Positions 22,895 through 34,180 of a stretch of 64,000 nucleotides of DNA are shown here, one piece after another. The notes beneath the pieces were generated by a model, which did no database searches, had not been told where the DNA came from, and worked only from the letters and a program-made list of their open reading frames with translations. Positions within the stretch are counted from its first letter, which is position 1; every line of letters begins with the position of its first letter. Source of the stretch: Hermodice carunculata (taxonomy: Eukaryota > Annelida > Polychaeta > Eunicida > Amphinomidae); contig OZ026619.1 in assembly GCA_964020975.1 (NCBI GenBank), positions 7,653,678-7,717,677 of the forward strand, in the 5' to 3' direction. The position numbers were made by a program, and so were the translations under genes.

Positions 22895-24180
22895 TGGTTT
22901 TGTTGCAAAACCCTGAGTTTTGCTAACAAAACCATAGGCTTTGTTAGCAAAACCCAGGGTTTGGTTACAAAACTCTAGGTTTGCTTAGTTATTGAATTTT
23001 GATATAATTTTGGAGAAAATTATGGGTTTTGCTACAGAACTCTGGGTTTTGTGTACAAAAGCATGGGTTTCATGAACAGAACTCAGGGTTTGGGTACAAA
23101 ACCTTGGGTTTTGGACAGGAAACCCACAGTTTAAGAGCAAAACTCTGAGTTTTGATCACAAAACCCTCGGTTTTACCAGAGAATCCTTGGGTTTTGTAAC
23201 ACTAAAATAACACACCAATACCCATGACTTTGCTGTCCACAAAACCTAAGGTTCTGTGAGATTGCAAAACTCTGGTCTTTGTAATGTCACAAAAACCTGG
23301 GTTTTTGACAAGTGCAAAAACCAGGGTTTTGTGACCAACCAACCATTACAGCTGCTACTTGGTAGGCTACTCAACCTAAAATAGCGCCAAACTACTTATT
23401 ATTGCATGTTTGAGCCTCCATGGTCAGGATTTGTCCGTGAAATGACTGATCACTGTGATAAATAGCTCTTGTCACTGACGAGTGTGTCAAGTTACACAAA
23501 ATAAGTCACTTTGTTTTTTATTAGGGCATCAAATCACGTAAGCCTTGTGGCGAGTGGTTGATGTATCCGTATGACCAATTTGGCGGTAAATTACAAACCG
23601 TGGGCCTGTGGCGTAACAATTCCCAGGGTTTTGCGAATTAGTCAAAACCGTGAGATTTGTGACGTCACATATCCTAGGTTTTGTGAACAATGACAATACC
23701 CAGAGTAATCACAACAAAACTCAGGGTTTTGCAAATTATCAACATGACTAAAGCAGATCGCAGAACATTTAGTTTTGTGTTGCCACAAAACCCCTTGGTT
23801 GTACAAATTATTGAAAAAACAAAACATCTAGAAAGCCCAGGGTTATCATGACAAAACTCAGGGTTTTGTTAGAAGATTGGACAACAAAGCAAAACCCTGG
23901 GTTTTGTTACAAAACCCAGAGTTTTGTGTACAAATCCTTGGGTTTTGATACAATTTGGGTTTTGTCTATATTTTTGAACAAAATTTAAAAATTATGGCAT
24001 TTGTTTTGTTATCCTGGCTAGCTTACAGAACCCCGGGATTTGCAAGCAAAACTCGGGGCATTGTTACAAAACTCATGGTTTTACGTACAATCCATCCCCT
24101 GAGTTTTGTTTAAAAACTTTGGATTTTGTGAGCAAAACCCAGGCTTTTGGTACAAAACCTATGGTGTTGTGAATTACTGA
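22895..24180. repeat. array of more than 30 near-palindromes CAAAACCCWGGGTTTTG
   Basis: A 17-bp near-palindrome recurs at irregular spacing of a few to about 20 bases, densest at 22,900-23,340 and 23,640-24,180. Variants include CAAAACTCTGAGTTTTG, CAAAACCCTGGGTTTTG and CAAAACTCAGGGTTTTG. Changes in one half are often matched in the other (CTC with GAG, CCC with GGG). The central 300 bp hold few copies. The array fills much of the last intron of the CCP gene. It is not a CRISPR array: the spacers are short and variable and the host is an animal. Confidence 0.9.
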
Positions 24181-24797
24181 ACAGTACAGCTTCCATGTAG
24201 ATTTTCTTTCATCCTGAATTATATAGGTTGTCTTTTGTTCTGAACCACAGTGACAGTTAAATATGAGTTTAGCTTATTTTTTCTTCCAGTAGCACGGATT
24301 CTTTAGATAATTCATGGTGATGTAATATCTCATATTTTATGACCATTTACCACATTTACTTTGATTTGATAAACGAAACTATGATGAAAAAAGGAAAAAT
24401 GCATTTGAAAAAAAAGTATTTGAACATATAAATTAAACCAATTTGGTACACCATGGAGTTATAAAGCTCCAATAATTTTAGCTTGAAAGTGTTGTGTTAT
24501 AGTTACATTGGGACGATACGTTGCGATTTCGTTTGTATTATTGCGCCGCATTCTGGTAGCAGGGGAATTTCATCTACCAAGCTATACTTTTGGAAACCAT
24601 AGTTTCCCATCAACTTCTAGTCTAATCTTCTTTTGTTTTTGCAGCACTAAAAACCACGTTGTTATACCAAACAAGCCTTGAACAAAATTATATTTATTGT
24701 TTGCTTGAAAAATACGGTAAAATCTCGGAGAGAGACACGCGAATCACGAGACCATATCTATTCACTCTACTCGGAGTGGAATAAGCATATGCCTAAC

Positions 24798-24980
24798 CTG
24801 CACGAGGGGCAAGTGGTGGTGACCACTGTCCATCCATCATACATGTAGACACTTGCCATGGCCGACCCGACAAAAGAACCGTATCATCTGAAGACGACAC
24901 ATTAACAACAGACAAGTATTGTCGATCCGTTGTATTGCTCTCCAAATCAGTCCAGGTTGGTATTGGTGGACACTTTATAA
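24798..24980 (-). CDS. CCP-like module exon with two of the four cysteines
   Basis: The exon has acceptor TTTGTTACAG and donor GTTAGG, with phase 1 at both sides and 61 codons. It opens IIKCPPIPTW, a typical CCP start (Cys1), and near its end has STCMMDGQW, a typical Cys3-x-x-x-G-x-W. The positions expected for Cys2 and Cys4 hold no cysteine. In CCP modules Cys1 pairs with Cys3 and Cys2 with Cys4, so exactly one natural pair is kept. Sequons are NTT and NVS. It is the membrane-proximal module. The frame is open and the splice sites fit, so it looks used rather than dead. Confidence 0.75.
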
Positions 24981-25021
24981 CTGTAACAAATCCAGTGTAA
25001 AGCTTGACGCGTCAAAATAAA

Positions 25022-25070
25022 ACAAGTATCCTCTGTCTGTTGTATTCTTCACCAAATCAGCGCAGGTTGG
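25022..25070 (-). pseudogene. fragment duplicated from the neighbouring CCP-like exon
   Basis: These 49 bp match 24,912-24,960, inside the two-cysteine exon, with about ten differences and the same orientation, 110 bp apart. The matched part is the first third of the module. No complete exon surrounds it, so it is a relic of a tandem exon duplication in the intron. Confidence 0.6.
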
Positions 25071-25712
25071 ACATTCATAAATTACACAATTACATGACAT
25101 GGCAAGTCTGTCAACATTACGGCAAACTGATTTGTGTTCCTCCATGTATTATTGAAAATTACATTTAACTAAATGTATCTATTTTATTCTAGTTTGATTG
25201 AGTTTATTGTTACTTTTCATTACATAAAATTGTGTAAATCTCAAGACAACTTAAACTGTATTCTCGTATTCTGGAGGCATTAAAATAGAACGATACCACT
25301 GAAAAAGAAATGCTGCGCTGTCACGGTGATGTAATGGATTGTTGAACACGCAAAATGGTTCCATTTCTCGACGTATTTCGTGTCAATGATGTTCTTTCCT
25401 GCGTTAAATTTGTTTAAATAAATTGGGTTCCTGATTATGGTGTAAAACAAGGTTTAAAACAAAATACCAGGAGTATGTCAATCCGTCCCCTCTTAAAATG
25501 ACAAAGTTTATAGAATGGGAAACACAGGACGTACATGTATGTCGGTGCGTTCAATTTTTGGACAGAAATTTGTTACACAAAGGAACATACCATAGAAACA
25601 TGAATAATGACAGAACACTGGCTATTCTCTCAGGTCATCTGTACAATTGATGAATGTCTGAAAGCTGCCCCCTTCCAATTAATAATAAAGATGGTAAAGG
25701 CAATGGTAATGA

Positions 25713-25716
<4 letters not shown>

Positions 25717-25786
<70 letters not shown>

Positions 25787-25788
25787 AA
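25717..25788. repeat. (CTA)n microsatellite, about 24 units
   Basis: Pure ACT/CTA units beginning 30 bp after the donor of the exon at 25,818. Poly-Ser, poly-Val, poly-Leu and poly-Thr frames over it are artefacts. Confidence 0.95.
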
Positions 25789-25817
25789 GGCGGATATAAA
25801 CGAATAGCATGTCTTAC

Positions 25818-25997
25818 TGCGACAGCCTTCAATGGTAGGGGTCCACTCTCCATGCATACACTTGATGCGTGTGTACCACAAACCTGACGGAAACAGAAAG
25901 CCTGGTCGGCACAAGAAGAGGATTTCTGATCCGTGATTTCTGTCGAATGAAAGTGCCGTGCCATGGTTTACCCATGGTACTCGGGGGCATGTCCCAG
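25818..25997 (-). CDS. CCP/sushi module exon (12th canonical, nearest the membrane)
   Basis: The acceptor CTGCTTTCAG and donor GTAAGA enclose 60 codons, phase 1 at both ends. The module runs GTCPRVPWVNHG ... ILFLCRPGFLF ... RIKCMHGEWTP ... EGC: four cysteines and the Trp between Cys3 and Cys4. It has no N-glycosylation sequon, unlike most modules here. The frame stays open for 41 codons upstream of the acceptor (see 25,998-26,121), which could give a separate first exon. Confidence 0.9.
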
Positions 25998-26121
25998 CTG
26001 AAAGCAGACAGAACAACACATTTTCTGATAGCACCAAAAAGTAGTTTGTAATACCCTGGATACGATACAATAATATAACCAACCAAGTAAGGCTAAGGCT
26101 CCCCAGGACTGCCAAGTTCAT
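25998..26121 (-). other. possible alternative first exon with a signal-peptide-like start
   Basis: Reading straight through the acceptor, the frame of the 25,818-25,997 module is open up to an ATG at 26,119-26,121. It begins MNLAVLGSLSLTW, followed by VILLYRIQG, a hydrophobic stretch like a signal peptide. The ATG context is favourable (A at -3), and TATAAAA lies about 36 bp upstream. If used, it would give a short membrane protein with one full CCP, the two-cysteine module and the membrane exon. It may also be intron sequence that is open by chance. Confidence 0.25.
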
Positions 26122-28146
26122 GGTCGGAGCATTTTATTTTATGATTTTTTCTATCATTTTATATGTTCATCTGTGGTAAGGCTATTTTCGAACTCTTCTT
26201 CAGAAAGACAGTATGGAATTGTTCGACATTTAATAGAAGTGAATATCAGTAAAGATATCATTGTATTTTTATCGACAAGCCAGCTGAGCTTTTGTGAGGG
26301 TCTGTCTTCTATCCGTACGCCGTCTATTGTTTGTGCAAATTCACGTTTTCGACTTCTTCTCCAAAACCGTCAGCCAGATTATCTTCAAACTTGATGGGGA
26401 TGTGCCTTGGGTAGATTTCTACCAAGTTCGCTCAACTGATTATGCGCCAGTGATTTTTGGATTTTTTATGATTTTTTTTTTGGTTCTTTTCTGGGGAAAA
26501 TCTTAAAAAATCTTCTCCTCTAAAACAGCTCACACAATTGCTTTGATATGACACGGGAACACTCCTAGAGACTCTTAGTTCTTAATTTTGGTGCAAATGA
26601 TGGGGATATGTCAATGTTTGGTGAGGTTATGGGTACTGCGTCATTGAGTGGTACTACTGCACAAGTAGTATGCAGTATATCAAGATATTGTGAAAGCTGC
26701 GGAATTCAAATGATTTCCTTTTTACGTAATAGATGTTCTCCATGTGAACCTTCACCAATTTTGTGAAATGAGATGATGAAGCAGTAGTTATGCATCCTCT
26801 GACAGGAGATGCACACATAGCGTTCTTTTTAAACTCTGTTTTGCTGCTATGTTACATCTGATACGACAGAAAAGAAAGCCTACCTGTAGATTTTCTGCTG
26901 AAATTGCTAATTTTGACTTTGAGTGACCTTGAAAGGTCAAACTGGCATATTGGCTTTTATCTTGACAATTTCAAACTCTCGCTCAACTGTGGGAAAGCAC
27001 TACCAGAGTACATTTACTTAGAGCAGTGAAGTCTACTTTTGCAGAAGCAGCAAATTTTTGCCACCAGAACACACGATCATTATGATCTTCTTGTTATTTC
27101 TATGTATAAATTTTTAATTACCTGCAGGTAGTTTGAGCACAAAACTTCCCACAGTGTGTCTAAATCTCTCTGCACTGAACTGAATAACTCTTTGCAGAGA
27201 ATCACACACCCTCTGCAAAGAATTTATTAATATTCGCAGGTTTGGTTTGAGTATACACATCCATGGAAACTTTGGCGGGTTCGGACGAATTTACGTATGT
27301 TTGAACCACAAAAGACAAAGATGTTCTATGCTGGATTGGAGTGCCAGGCACGGGACATGGGCTTGTTATGGTACAAATGGAAGGGACCAGAGAACGCTTG
27401 GAGAGCTTGGCACCGGGCACCGGCTTGTTACGGTGGTCACTGACCAAATAGTTTCATGAATCCTTAGCTCTGGCTTTGATCTTTGACCTTGAAGTTTCAA
27501 AATATGGCGACATCTTTCCAGATATGGAAAAACGTAGTACCAAGTTTTCACATAGGAGATATGGATTTTCAAGACGACCTGGACAAAAGTACTGTTTTAA
27601 AGGCCTATGCAGATTTATTTACTGAATAAAGTTACTTAAAACCCTCTGACGATGGATCCTCTCAAAAGTTTTCTTTGTGCTCAAAACATGCAATCTCTAT
27701 TTTACCTTGAAACACGCGGCGTATGAGTATGCTGCTGCCTGAACACAAGGCCTTTGTTGGTCAACAACTTGAATCTAGCGTCAACATACTAATTCATCGG
27801 ACTGCCACTTTTGTTCAGAAAAGAGCCGAAAGGTTAATTTGCCCTAGATGTATTGCACAGTTTTCTTTTGGTTCCGGATTTTAGCAAATTAGAAGGGTGT
27901 TACCTTTGAAAGAGATAACATGGATTTAAAACTGTGGTGTGGCAACTTTTCCAATGTTTCAGCGGTTTCCCAATTGCACATGTGACAATATCACACTTCA
28001 TTGAAAACACAATAATGGCATTATCCAACATTACAGTATCACCAGACTCCGTTCAGATTCTAAAACTCAGAGTTATAATAGTTGGAGCTGCATGCAAATC
28101 TGTAAAATCTAGCCTTATGATCAAGGTAAAATGCGACAGTTCTTAC
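26122..28146. other. intron, no exon seen
   Basis: No CCP-like exon found. A stretch near 26,375-26,440 (TCAAACTTGATGGGGATGTG) resembles, in reverse, the repeat family at 40.8-42.1 kb. The rest is unassigned. Confidence 0.4.
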
Positions 28147-28338
28147 AAGTACAGTTCAAAGCGGCTGGATCTGTACTCCAGAGACCAGTATCAGTACACC
28201 TTATTGACACAGACGACTGATTTTCCTTTAGCCAATGTTCTTTAAAACATTTGATTGTTACGTTATCTCCACTGCGGTAGTCTCGGGCAGGCGGCATGTG
28301 TGCGTGTGCAATTGGTGGTAAAGGTGAGCACTTTGTCA
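28147..28338 (-). CDS. CCP/sushi module exon (11th canonical)
   Basis: The acceptor CATTTTATTTCAG and donor GTAAGA enclose 64 codons, phase 1-1. It reads VTKCSPLPPIAHAH ... NVTIKCFKEHWLK ... SIRCTDTGLWS ... LNCT. Four cysteines, Trp and three sequons (NVT, NQS, NCT) are present. The usual G-Y/F after Cys2 is replaced by EHW. It joins the previous exon at a Val codon. Confidence 0.88.
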
Positions 28339-29101
28339 CTGAAATAAAATGTTCAAAATCCATAATGCACCTGACAACAGCAGTGATGCTATCCAGATAC
28401 GTGAACATTTACTTCACGCGCTCATTTGAAACCAAGTTAAAACATTCCGACCTCAGATCTAGTTCATATGGTAAATCTTGCTTGAGTTATATTCAAATAC
28501 TGGAGTTATTTATGTACAAGAACATCATTACATAACATGTATGATATGCGATATATATTACATTGTGTTGAATAGGAGAGATCTGGGTTAATTCTAAATT
28601 CACCTAGAGGTGGTGCTGCCCATGCTGTTCATGGTTGACTGCCCACATCTTGTGGTCACTTTCCATGATCCTCACCTTTTGGAATATAGCAGGTATAAGT
28701 TTAACCTCTCTATATGTTGTCAAATAAGCTTTAAACTTTCATTTTATCCACCAGGTATAACTGCAGGATGACTGCATATGTACTTCAGGTAGATTAGATG
28801 ATAAATACAAAATTCTTCCTCGTAATGCAGGGTGACACTTTCAGGACTTTAAGGTTCATTGTAACGTCACAGGCTTTGCTGACCCACTTTTACATCTGTC
28901 CTCAAATGGCATGGGTTGCTATGTGTCACAAATGTGCACCATGGGAATGAAAGGCTGTGTGTCAAGAAATTTAACCAATCCAGATCACCCCTATTGCTCT
29001 TGTGTAAAATATTGACAAAATTGTTTAACCTTAATTTAGGAAAGAAGCACTTAATTTCCCGAGTTCATCATTTTACTCGGCTAAGTATTAGGTTTTTGTA
29101 C

Positions 29102-29293
29102 CGTCACATGTGGATGAGAGTGGGGACCATGTACGATCTTCTTGGCAGGTAATGGTATGCTGAGTGACCTTGTCTGCAAACTGGTACCCCGACTGGCATA
29201 CAAATGTCACGGACGCTCCAGTTACAGCTGTGGTCATGTTTGTGATCACAGTGTGTGGCCAGGTAGATGGATTGACCCATGGACAGGTGTTGT
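29102..29293 (-). CDS. CCP/sushi module exon (10th canonical)
   Basis: The acceptor CACGTTCTTAG and donor GTACAA enclose 64 codons, phase 1-1. It reads NTCPWVNPSTWP ... VTFVCQSGYQFAD ... TITCQEDRTWS ... STCD, a full four-cysteine module with the consensus GYQF. The NNT sequon forms across the junction with the previous exon, and NMT lies inside. The ATG at 29,312 lies outside the exon. Confidence 0.9.
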
Positions 29294-29761
29294 CTAAGAA
29301 CGTGAACTTCAAATTAACTGTGCTCTTTTGGCGTTAAGACACAGGAAAAACGAAGATGTAAGAAAAAAAAAAAGAAAGAAAGAAAAAAACCAAGAAAAGG
29401 CAAAGAAGTGTTAATTGCTAACACATTTGTGTATAATTAATTTACAATTACCAACATCACGTATAGCCTCTAGCTAACAAAGTGCAAAATAGCTGTCGTT
29501 GTTTTGTCAGAAGAATACAGAGAGAAACTTCTGCACCGAAGGGCTATTTTTATGTCCACTACTTCCCTCGTATTAAAAATTACGTTTCCGTCATTATCTT
29601 TCTACGGCAATATAATTATTTCTCGCTTAACAATACTGAATTATTGATAAAATGAACTCCCGATACAGGCGTCTGCATTCACGAACTTAACGTGATTGTG
29701 CTGCATATTACATCGTTTAGCCTTTGAACACCTGGGGACATAGTTATAGCAAGACACTTAC

Positions 29762-29947
29762 TTTCACACACTGATGGAAGATTCTCCCATGTGCTGTCCG
29801 CCTGGCAGATAACCTCTTTGCTTGTACGGCCGTCAATAAATCTGAAGCCATCTTCACACTCATATTTTATGCGAGATCCAACAGTGTAGTTTTGTGATGG
29901 TAATAGATTTGCATTTGTTACAACTTGTGGTGTTGGGCAAAGCAGAG
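29762..29947 (-). CDS. CCP/sushi module exon (9th canonical)
   Basis: The acceptor TTTTCTTATAG and donor GTAAGT enclose 62 codons, phase 1-1. It reads LLCPTPQVVTNAN ... IKYECEDGFRFID ... VICQADSTWEN ... SVCE. Close to the CCP consensus, with one sequon (NYT). A small repeat of AAAGGATGTTT units (29,958-30,012) lies upstream in the intron. Confidence 0.9.
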
Positions 29948-30348
29948 CTATAAGAAAACAAAGGATGTTTGTAGGAAACGAAGGATGTTTGCAGGAAACA
30001 AAGGATGTTTCATCTCGGCACAGTTCAGATATTGCTTGAAAGGACTATTGGGCCGCTACTGGCTATGCTGTCCGAAGTAAATGTTAGCTCGTCATTTTAA
30101 GAATACAAACATTCCATATTTTATGCAACCACCCCCCAGAAATACCTCTTTTAAAATAGCGTAGTTGCAGGTTTTTGCGTACATGCTGTGTAATAACAAA
30201 CAGTTACGAAACTTTAACTTTTTTCTTGTGTAGAAAATGAATGCATTAGCCATACACATTAACTGTTCAAAGGCATTCTGAACAGACAAATATGTTGAAG
30301 CCAAACTTCCAACTTAAAGAGTAGAAAGGCAATTATAATTGACCCAAC

Positions 30349-30537
30349 CTTCACAGAGCGGTACAGTATCATTCCAAGTGATGTTCGGGGTAGCCCTACA
30401 CTCAATCCAGTGGGCTGTAGAATTGCCGCTAAACTGGTACCCGGGTATACACGTGTATTTGACTACAGTACCCAACAAGGCAACGTTTGTATTGGGGAAC
30501 CCGTTTGCTGTTGAAGGTACTGGCGGGCACACAATTT
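30349..30537 (-). CDS. CCP/sushi module exon (8th canonical)
   Basis: The acceptor GCACACTTTCAG and donor GTTGGG enclose 63 codons, phase 1-1. It reads IVCPPVPSTANGFP ... VKYTCIPGYQFSG ... IECRATPNITW ... PLCE. It is the module closest to consensus (CPPVP, Y-C--GY-F). Sequons NST, NIT and NDT make it densely glycosylated. The donor is less regular than its neighbours. Confidence 0.9.
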
Positions 30538-31189
30538 CTGAAAGTGTGCAATTGAATCCAAGGATGAGGCTCATGATACAAAAGTTCAACTATTCATATT
30601 TTTCACATGGTACCACAGTTAAACTTTCCAGGATACGAGGTACAAGATCTGCTTACTTTTATAAATGATAACAGCCAAGTTTTTGTTGATATTTTCACTA
30701 TGTGAAGTGTGAGATGGCAACTGGCAACGCATTTGTCTCAGGAGGAGAGCAAACCTTCTATCAATATCCTATGTACAGGCTGATTTATACATGCAGGGTA
30801 TATTTAGTAGAGGTCGAGACACTGTTATGAAGTAAGACTGGTACATTTATGAAATTTTTTTCTTGTCTTTTTTCATGTACTTGCATATACTTATATGCAA
30901 TGCAGTGTTCTTCAGTACGAATAAAGATACACTACTACTACTAATAATAATGATATTGCCACTTTTGATAATGAAAGCTAAAGTATTGGACATCTTTTGA
31001 AATGCAAACTTTGCCTCAAATGACCAAAAGCTGCCAAAGATATGTCTGAAGCATAAGCTTAAATGCATATAACTAGATGTACATATGGTATTCATGCATA
31101 AAACAGTACTGCATACAGCTGTTGTGCCCTGGTTGCGCTCTGTCCCTCAGCTGGTTCTGTCCATAATGCTAGCAGCATAAATCAGCACC

Positions 31190-31312
31190 AAAAATTACCA
31201 AAACGCCCCACCCCACCCCCAAAGAAACAAGAAGAAAAAAAAAAAACAAAAACAAAAACAAAACAAAAAATCAAAACAAACAATCAAAACAAAACAAAAA
31301 AACAAAAAAAAA
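31190..31312. repeat. A-rich low-complexity tract
   Basis: Runs of AAAAACAAAA after CCCCACCCC. Possibly the tail of a decayed element; intronic. Confidence 0.6.
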
Positions 31313-31461
31313 GCACACCACCGTTCTGTCTTTAGCGATCAATTGTTTACAAGATAATTGTTGCCTAAACGACTAATGGGATTAAATTTAAAGTGATCTT
31401 TCATGCGCTTTTCGTGATATGTTATTAATTTGCACCTTCCTAACATAAAGATGCATATCAC

Positions 31462-31647
31462 CTTTGCAACCCGGCAACAACTCTGGTTCCCACTCTGTTC
31501 CATGTGTACAGACAATGGGTTTCTGCCGCTTGCCATCGGGGAATCTGTGCCCATGAAGACATTTATATTGCACTGTGCTGCCCACAAAACGCCATGCTGA
31601 CTTCACTGTTGTGTTCTCCACCACTGGTACAGGCGGACATATTTTTT
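31462..31647 (-). CDS. CCP/sushi module exon (7th canonical)
   Basis: The acceptor TTTGTTTTACAG and donor GTGATA enclose 62 codons, phase 1-1. It reads KICPPVPVVENTT ... VQYKCLHGHRFPD ... IVCTHGTEWEP ... PGCK. Four cysteines and Trp are kept. HGHRFPDG resembles the HAHKFPDG of the exon at 49,099, so these two modules may share a recent duplication. Sequon NTT. Confidence 0.9.
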
Positions 31648-31796
31648 CTGTAAAACAAAATATTCCCATCAAATTGAGCAGTTAAAGTCAGTGGGTATAT
31701 TATGCATATTAGCTATCGATCATTGATAAAAACAATTTCCACAAGCACATGTGATGTTTAATGAAGGAAAGTCATGTGTGCCCCTGTGTAAATAAA

Positions 31797-31872
31797 TAAG
31801 TAAACAAACGAACGAACAAACAAACAAACAAACAAACAAACAAACAAACAAACAAATAAATAAATAAATAGA
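31797..31872. repeat. (CAAA)n / (TAAA)n microsatellite
   Basis: AACAAACAAACAAACAAA grading into AAATAAATAAATAG. Simple repeat in an intron. Confidence 0.9.
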
Positions 31873-32112
31873 CAAATAAAGTCGAAGTTACACAAAGAGG
31901 TTTGAGCCCCAAGATTGGTGTTTCATGAGAATATTCCACTGTGACTCCGACACTTTACCTTGTGTTCTGTTTTTGTTATATCCGTACCTTCAGATCCCAT
32001 AGCATACATGCATATAAAGTGTGATGAATTAAAATCTGAGGGAGGGAAAATAGGTGTGGCCTTCAAATACTTTAGCATTGCTGAACCCATAGACATGTAA
32101 ACTGTTCCCTGG

Positions 32113-32115
<3 letters not shown>

Positions 32116-32149
<34 letters not shown>

Positions 32150-32170
32150 ACACACACACACACACACACA
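32116..32170. repeat. (CA)n microsatellite
   Basis: About 26 CA units with one interruption. The Cys/Val-rich frame over it is an artefact. Confidence 0.95.
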
Positions 32171-33325
32171 TATTGAAAATCGGAATATAGCAAGGGCGCC
32201 TTCAAATAAGCAAGAAGGTTTTTCTAGAAGTTGATCCGAGATACAACTGACATGAGCGAGCTATATTCTCATTAATTTTGAACAAAACGAGGTAAGTGGT
32301 TTGTGAGACAAAGTCGAAAATTACAACAAGAGACCCCAGTGCCTGATGCTCTGCTGATGACCGTCACCAAAAATCACTTCCCGAAATGCATTCTATGACC
32401 TGGAGAAATTAGTCAAGGTCATCCATATTATGCAATATTAAATATCCACGTTGCACATTTGTTGTACATTTAGTATCATTGACCTTATTCTTTATCAAGA
32501 TATCAAATTTAATTTCCTTTTCTAAATGATTACTGATCTTAAAAATAGGTCAAGGTCATACAGCATATTACAAAATTGGACCATTGGCCTAATGCACATA
32601 TGGACTAAATTTTTGCAGGTCAATCTCAATTCATCAGGAAAATAACGAATATAATGTGTTTTGATACCTATGATGAGAGTTCCAATAATTACCACCATTG
32701 TCGTCACTATGACTCTTAATGTCATAAACTTTTGCCTGTATAATATTCCCAGGCATGTGTGTAGCTAGTTAGAAGAAGCATCCCCAGATCTATCTGAAAT
32801 ATCTCCCAATAAAGAAACAATAGTGGTTCAAAACAGCTGAACTGATATGAAATATTAAGGGAATATATGACCAAGTTAGCTAAAATCAGTGTTAAGACAG
32901 CTGAAATCAGCTAAATATCTGAAACGTCGCATGCCTGTATTCGTGTACTGGTTTATGGATGTGTGAAGACAGGCTGAGATGTAATGACCATCACAAAAAA
33001 GGATTATATTATCCATGATCGTGAGAAGGTATGTGCAGGTCATCCACATTATACAAAATCAAAGTTCCACATATGATAACATTTGCGATACTTTTGGTAA
33101 TGTTGGCCTTGTTCTTTCTCATCACGTTGAGATAAGCGTCATTTTCTACAGTGCTTCATGACTTTAAAAAATAAGTCAAGACAACAAGTTGCTGGCGATG
33201 CTAGCCATATCCCCCACCCACAATAATCATGGCAGTAAATACACATCATGTACATTTAAAAATTGTTGTAAGTAAAGTGTGAAAAGTTTCTGTTGGTGAT
33301 AAATTAGAAATAAAGACAGAGAACC
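32171..33325. other. intron with decayed repeat copies
   Basis: Segments near 32,398 (GACCTGGAGAAATTAGTCAAGG) and 33,015 (TCGTGAGAAGGTATGTGCAGG) are distant copies of the family at 34.1-36.3 kb. No exon seen. Confidence 0.5.
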
Positions 33326-33326
33326 T

Positions 33327-33454
33327 AAGCACGTTATGGGTCCCTGCTTTGATGCGGACCAATAAAGACAAGGGTTATTCCCTGAACGTAAAGCACATTA
33401 TGGGTCCCTGCTTTGATGGGGACCAATAAAGACAAGGGTTATTGCCTGAACGTA
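33327..33454. repeat. 64-bp direct tandem duplication
   Basis: Copies at 33,327-33,390 and 33,391-33,454 (AAGCACRTTATGGGTCCCTG ...) differ at only a few bases, so this is a recent duplication. Confidence 0.9.
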
Positions 33455-33539
33455 TCTTCTTTATCATGTAAGATTCCAAAGTGAGCTTCTACCTTGAAAC
33501 ATGTTGTGACAATGTTAAACGAACTGCCATTAAATCCTT

Positions 33540-34180
33540 CTGTAGATATTGCATGGAACAGAATTCTATTTGAAAGACCCGGCGGTCTTGAAGCTTATTG
33601 ATCTTTGTTGATTGAATAATTAATTAATTAATCATGGAAGATACTTAGCCATGTGAGACTATGCTTATGCACTTCTTCAATATAAGAAGTACCCACATTG
33701 CAAATATCGAAGGGTCTCTTATTATGCTTTCCAAGAAAATGCATGGACAAACTATTCGGATGATTTTAAGCTGCTTAACGATCTGTGTTGATTAATTAAT
33801 TATTAAAAGAAAGAGTAATCAGCCAAATAAATTGATGCTTATTCACACCTCCTATCTGAAATCTACCAATTATGAAATTTCAAAGGGCTAGCATTTTTTT
33901 GATCCAAAGATGTGGCCTGGACAAACTCGTTTCGGATTTGGAGGTTGCTTATCGATCTTCGATAATTAATTAATTCGTAAAAGAAAGTAATTAGCCGAAT
34001 AGATTTAATCCTATGCACACTTCCTACCTAAGATCTACCAACCATGAAAATTTCATAGGGTCTGCGTTTAAAGTTCCAAAGATATAGCCCAGACAAAATC
34101 GTTTCTGATCTGGAAGTTGACTCATGAACTTTTGAAAAAAGGGTCAATGTCACCCAAAGTTTCACGAAATTTGATCATTA
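33540..34180. repeat. array of about 177-bp units with ATTAATTAATT cores
   Basis: Units are anchored near 33,589, 33,768, 33,942 and 34,113. Each has AAGYTKMTTAWCGATCTNNG, an AATTAATTAATT core, CACCTCCTATCTGAAATCTA, CCAATTATGAAATTTCAAAGG and CCAAAGATRTGGCC. Layout and unit length are like the array at 19.3-20.5 kb, although the sequences differ. Confidence 0.75.
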
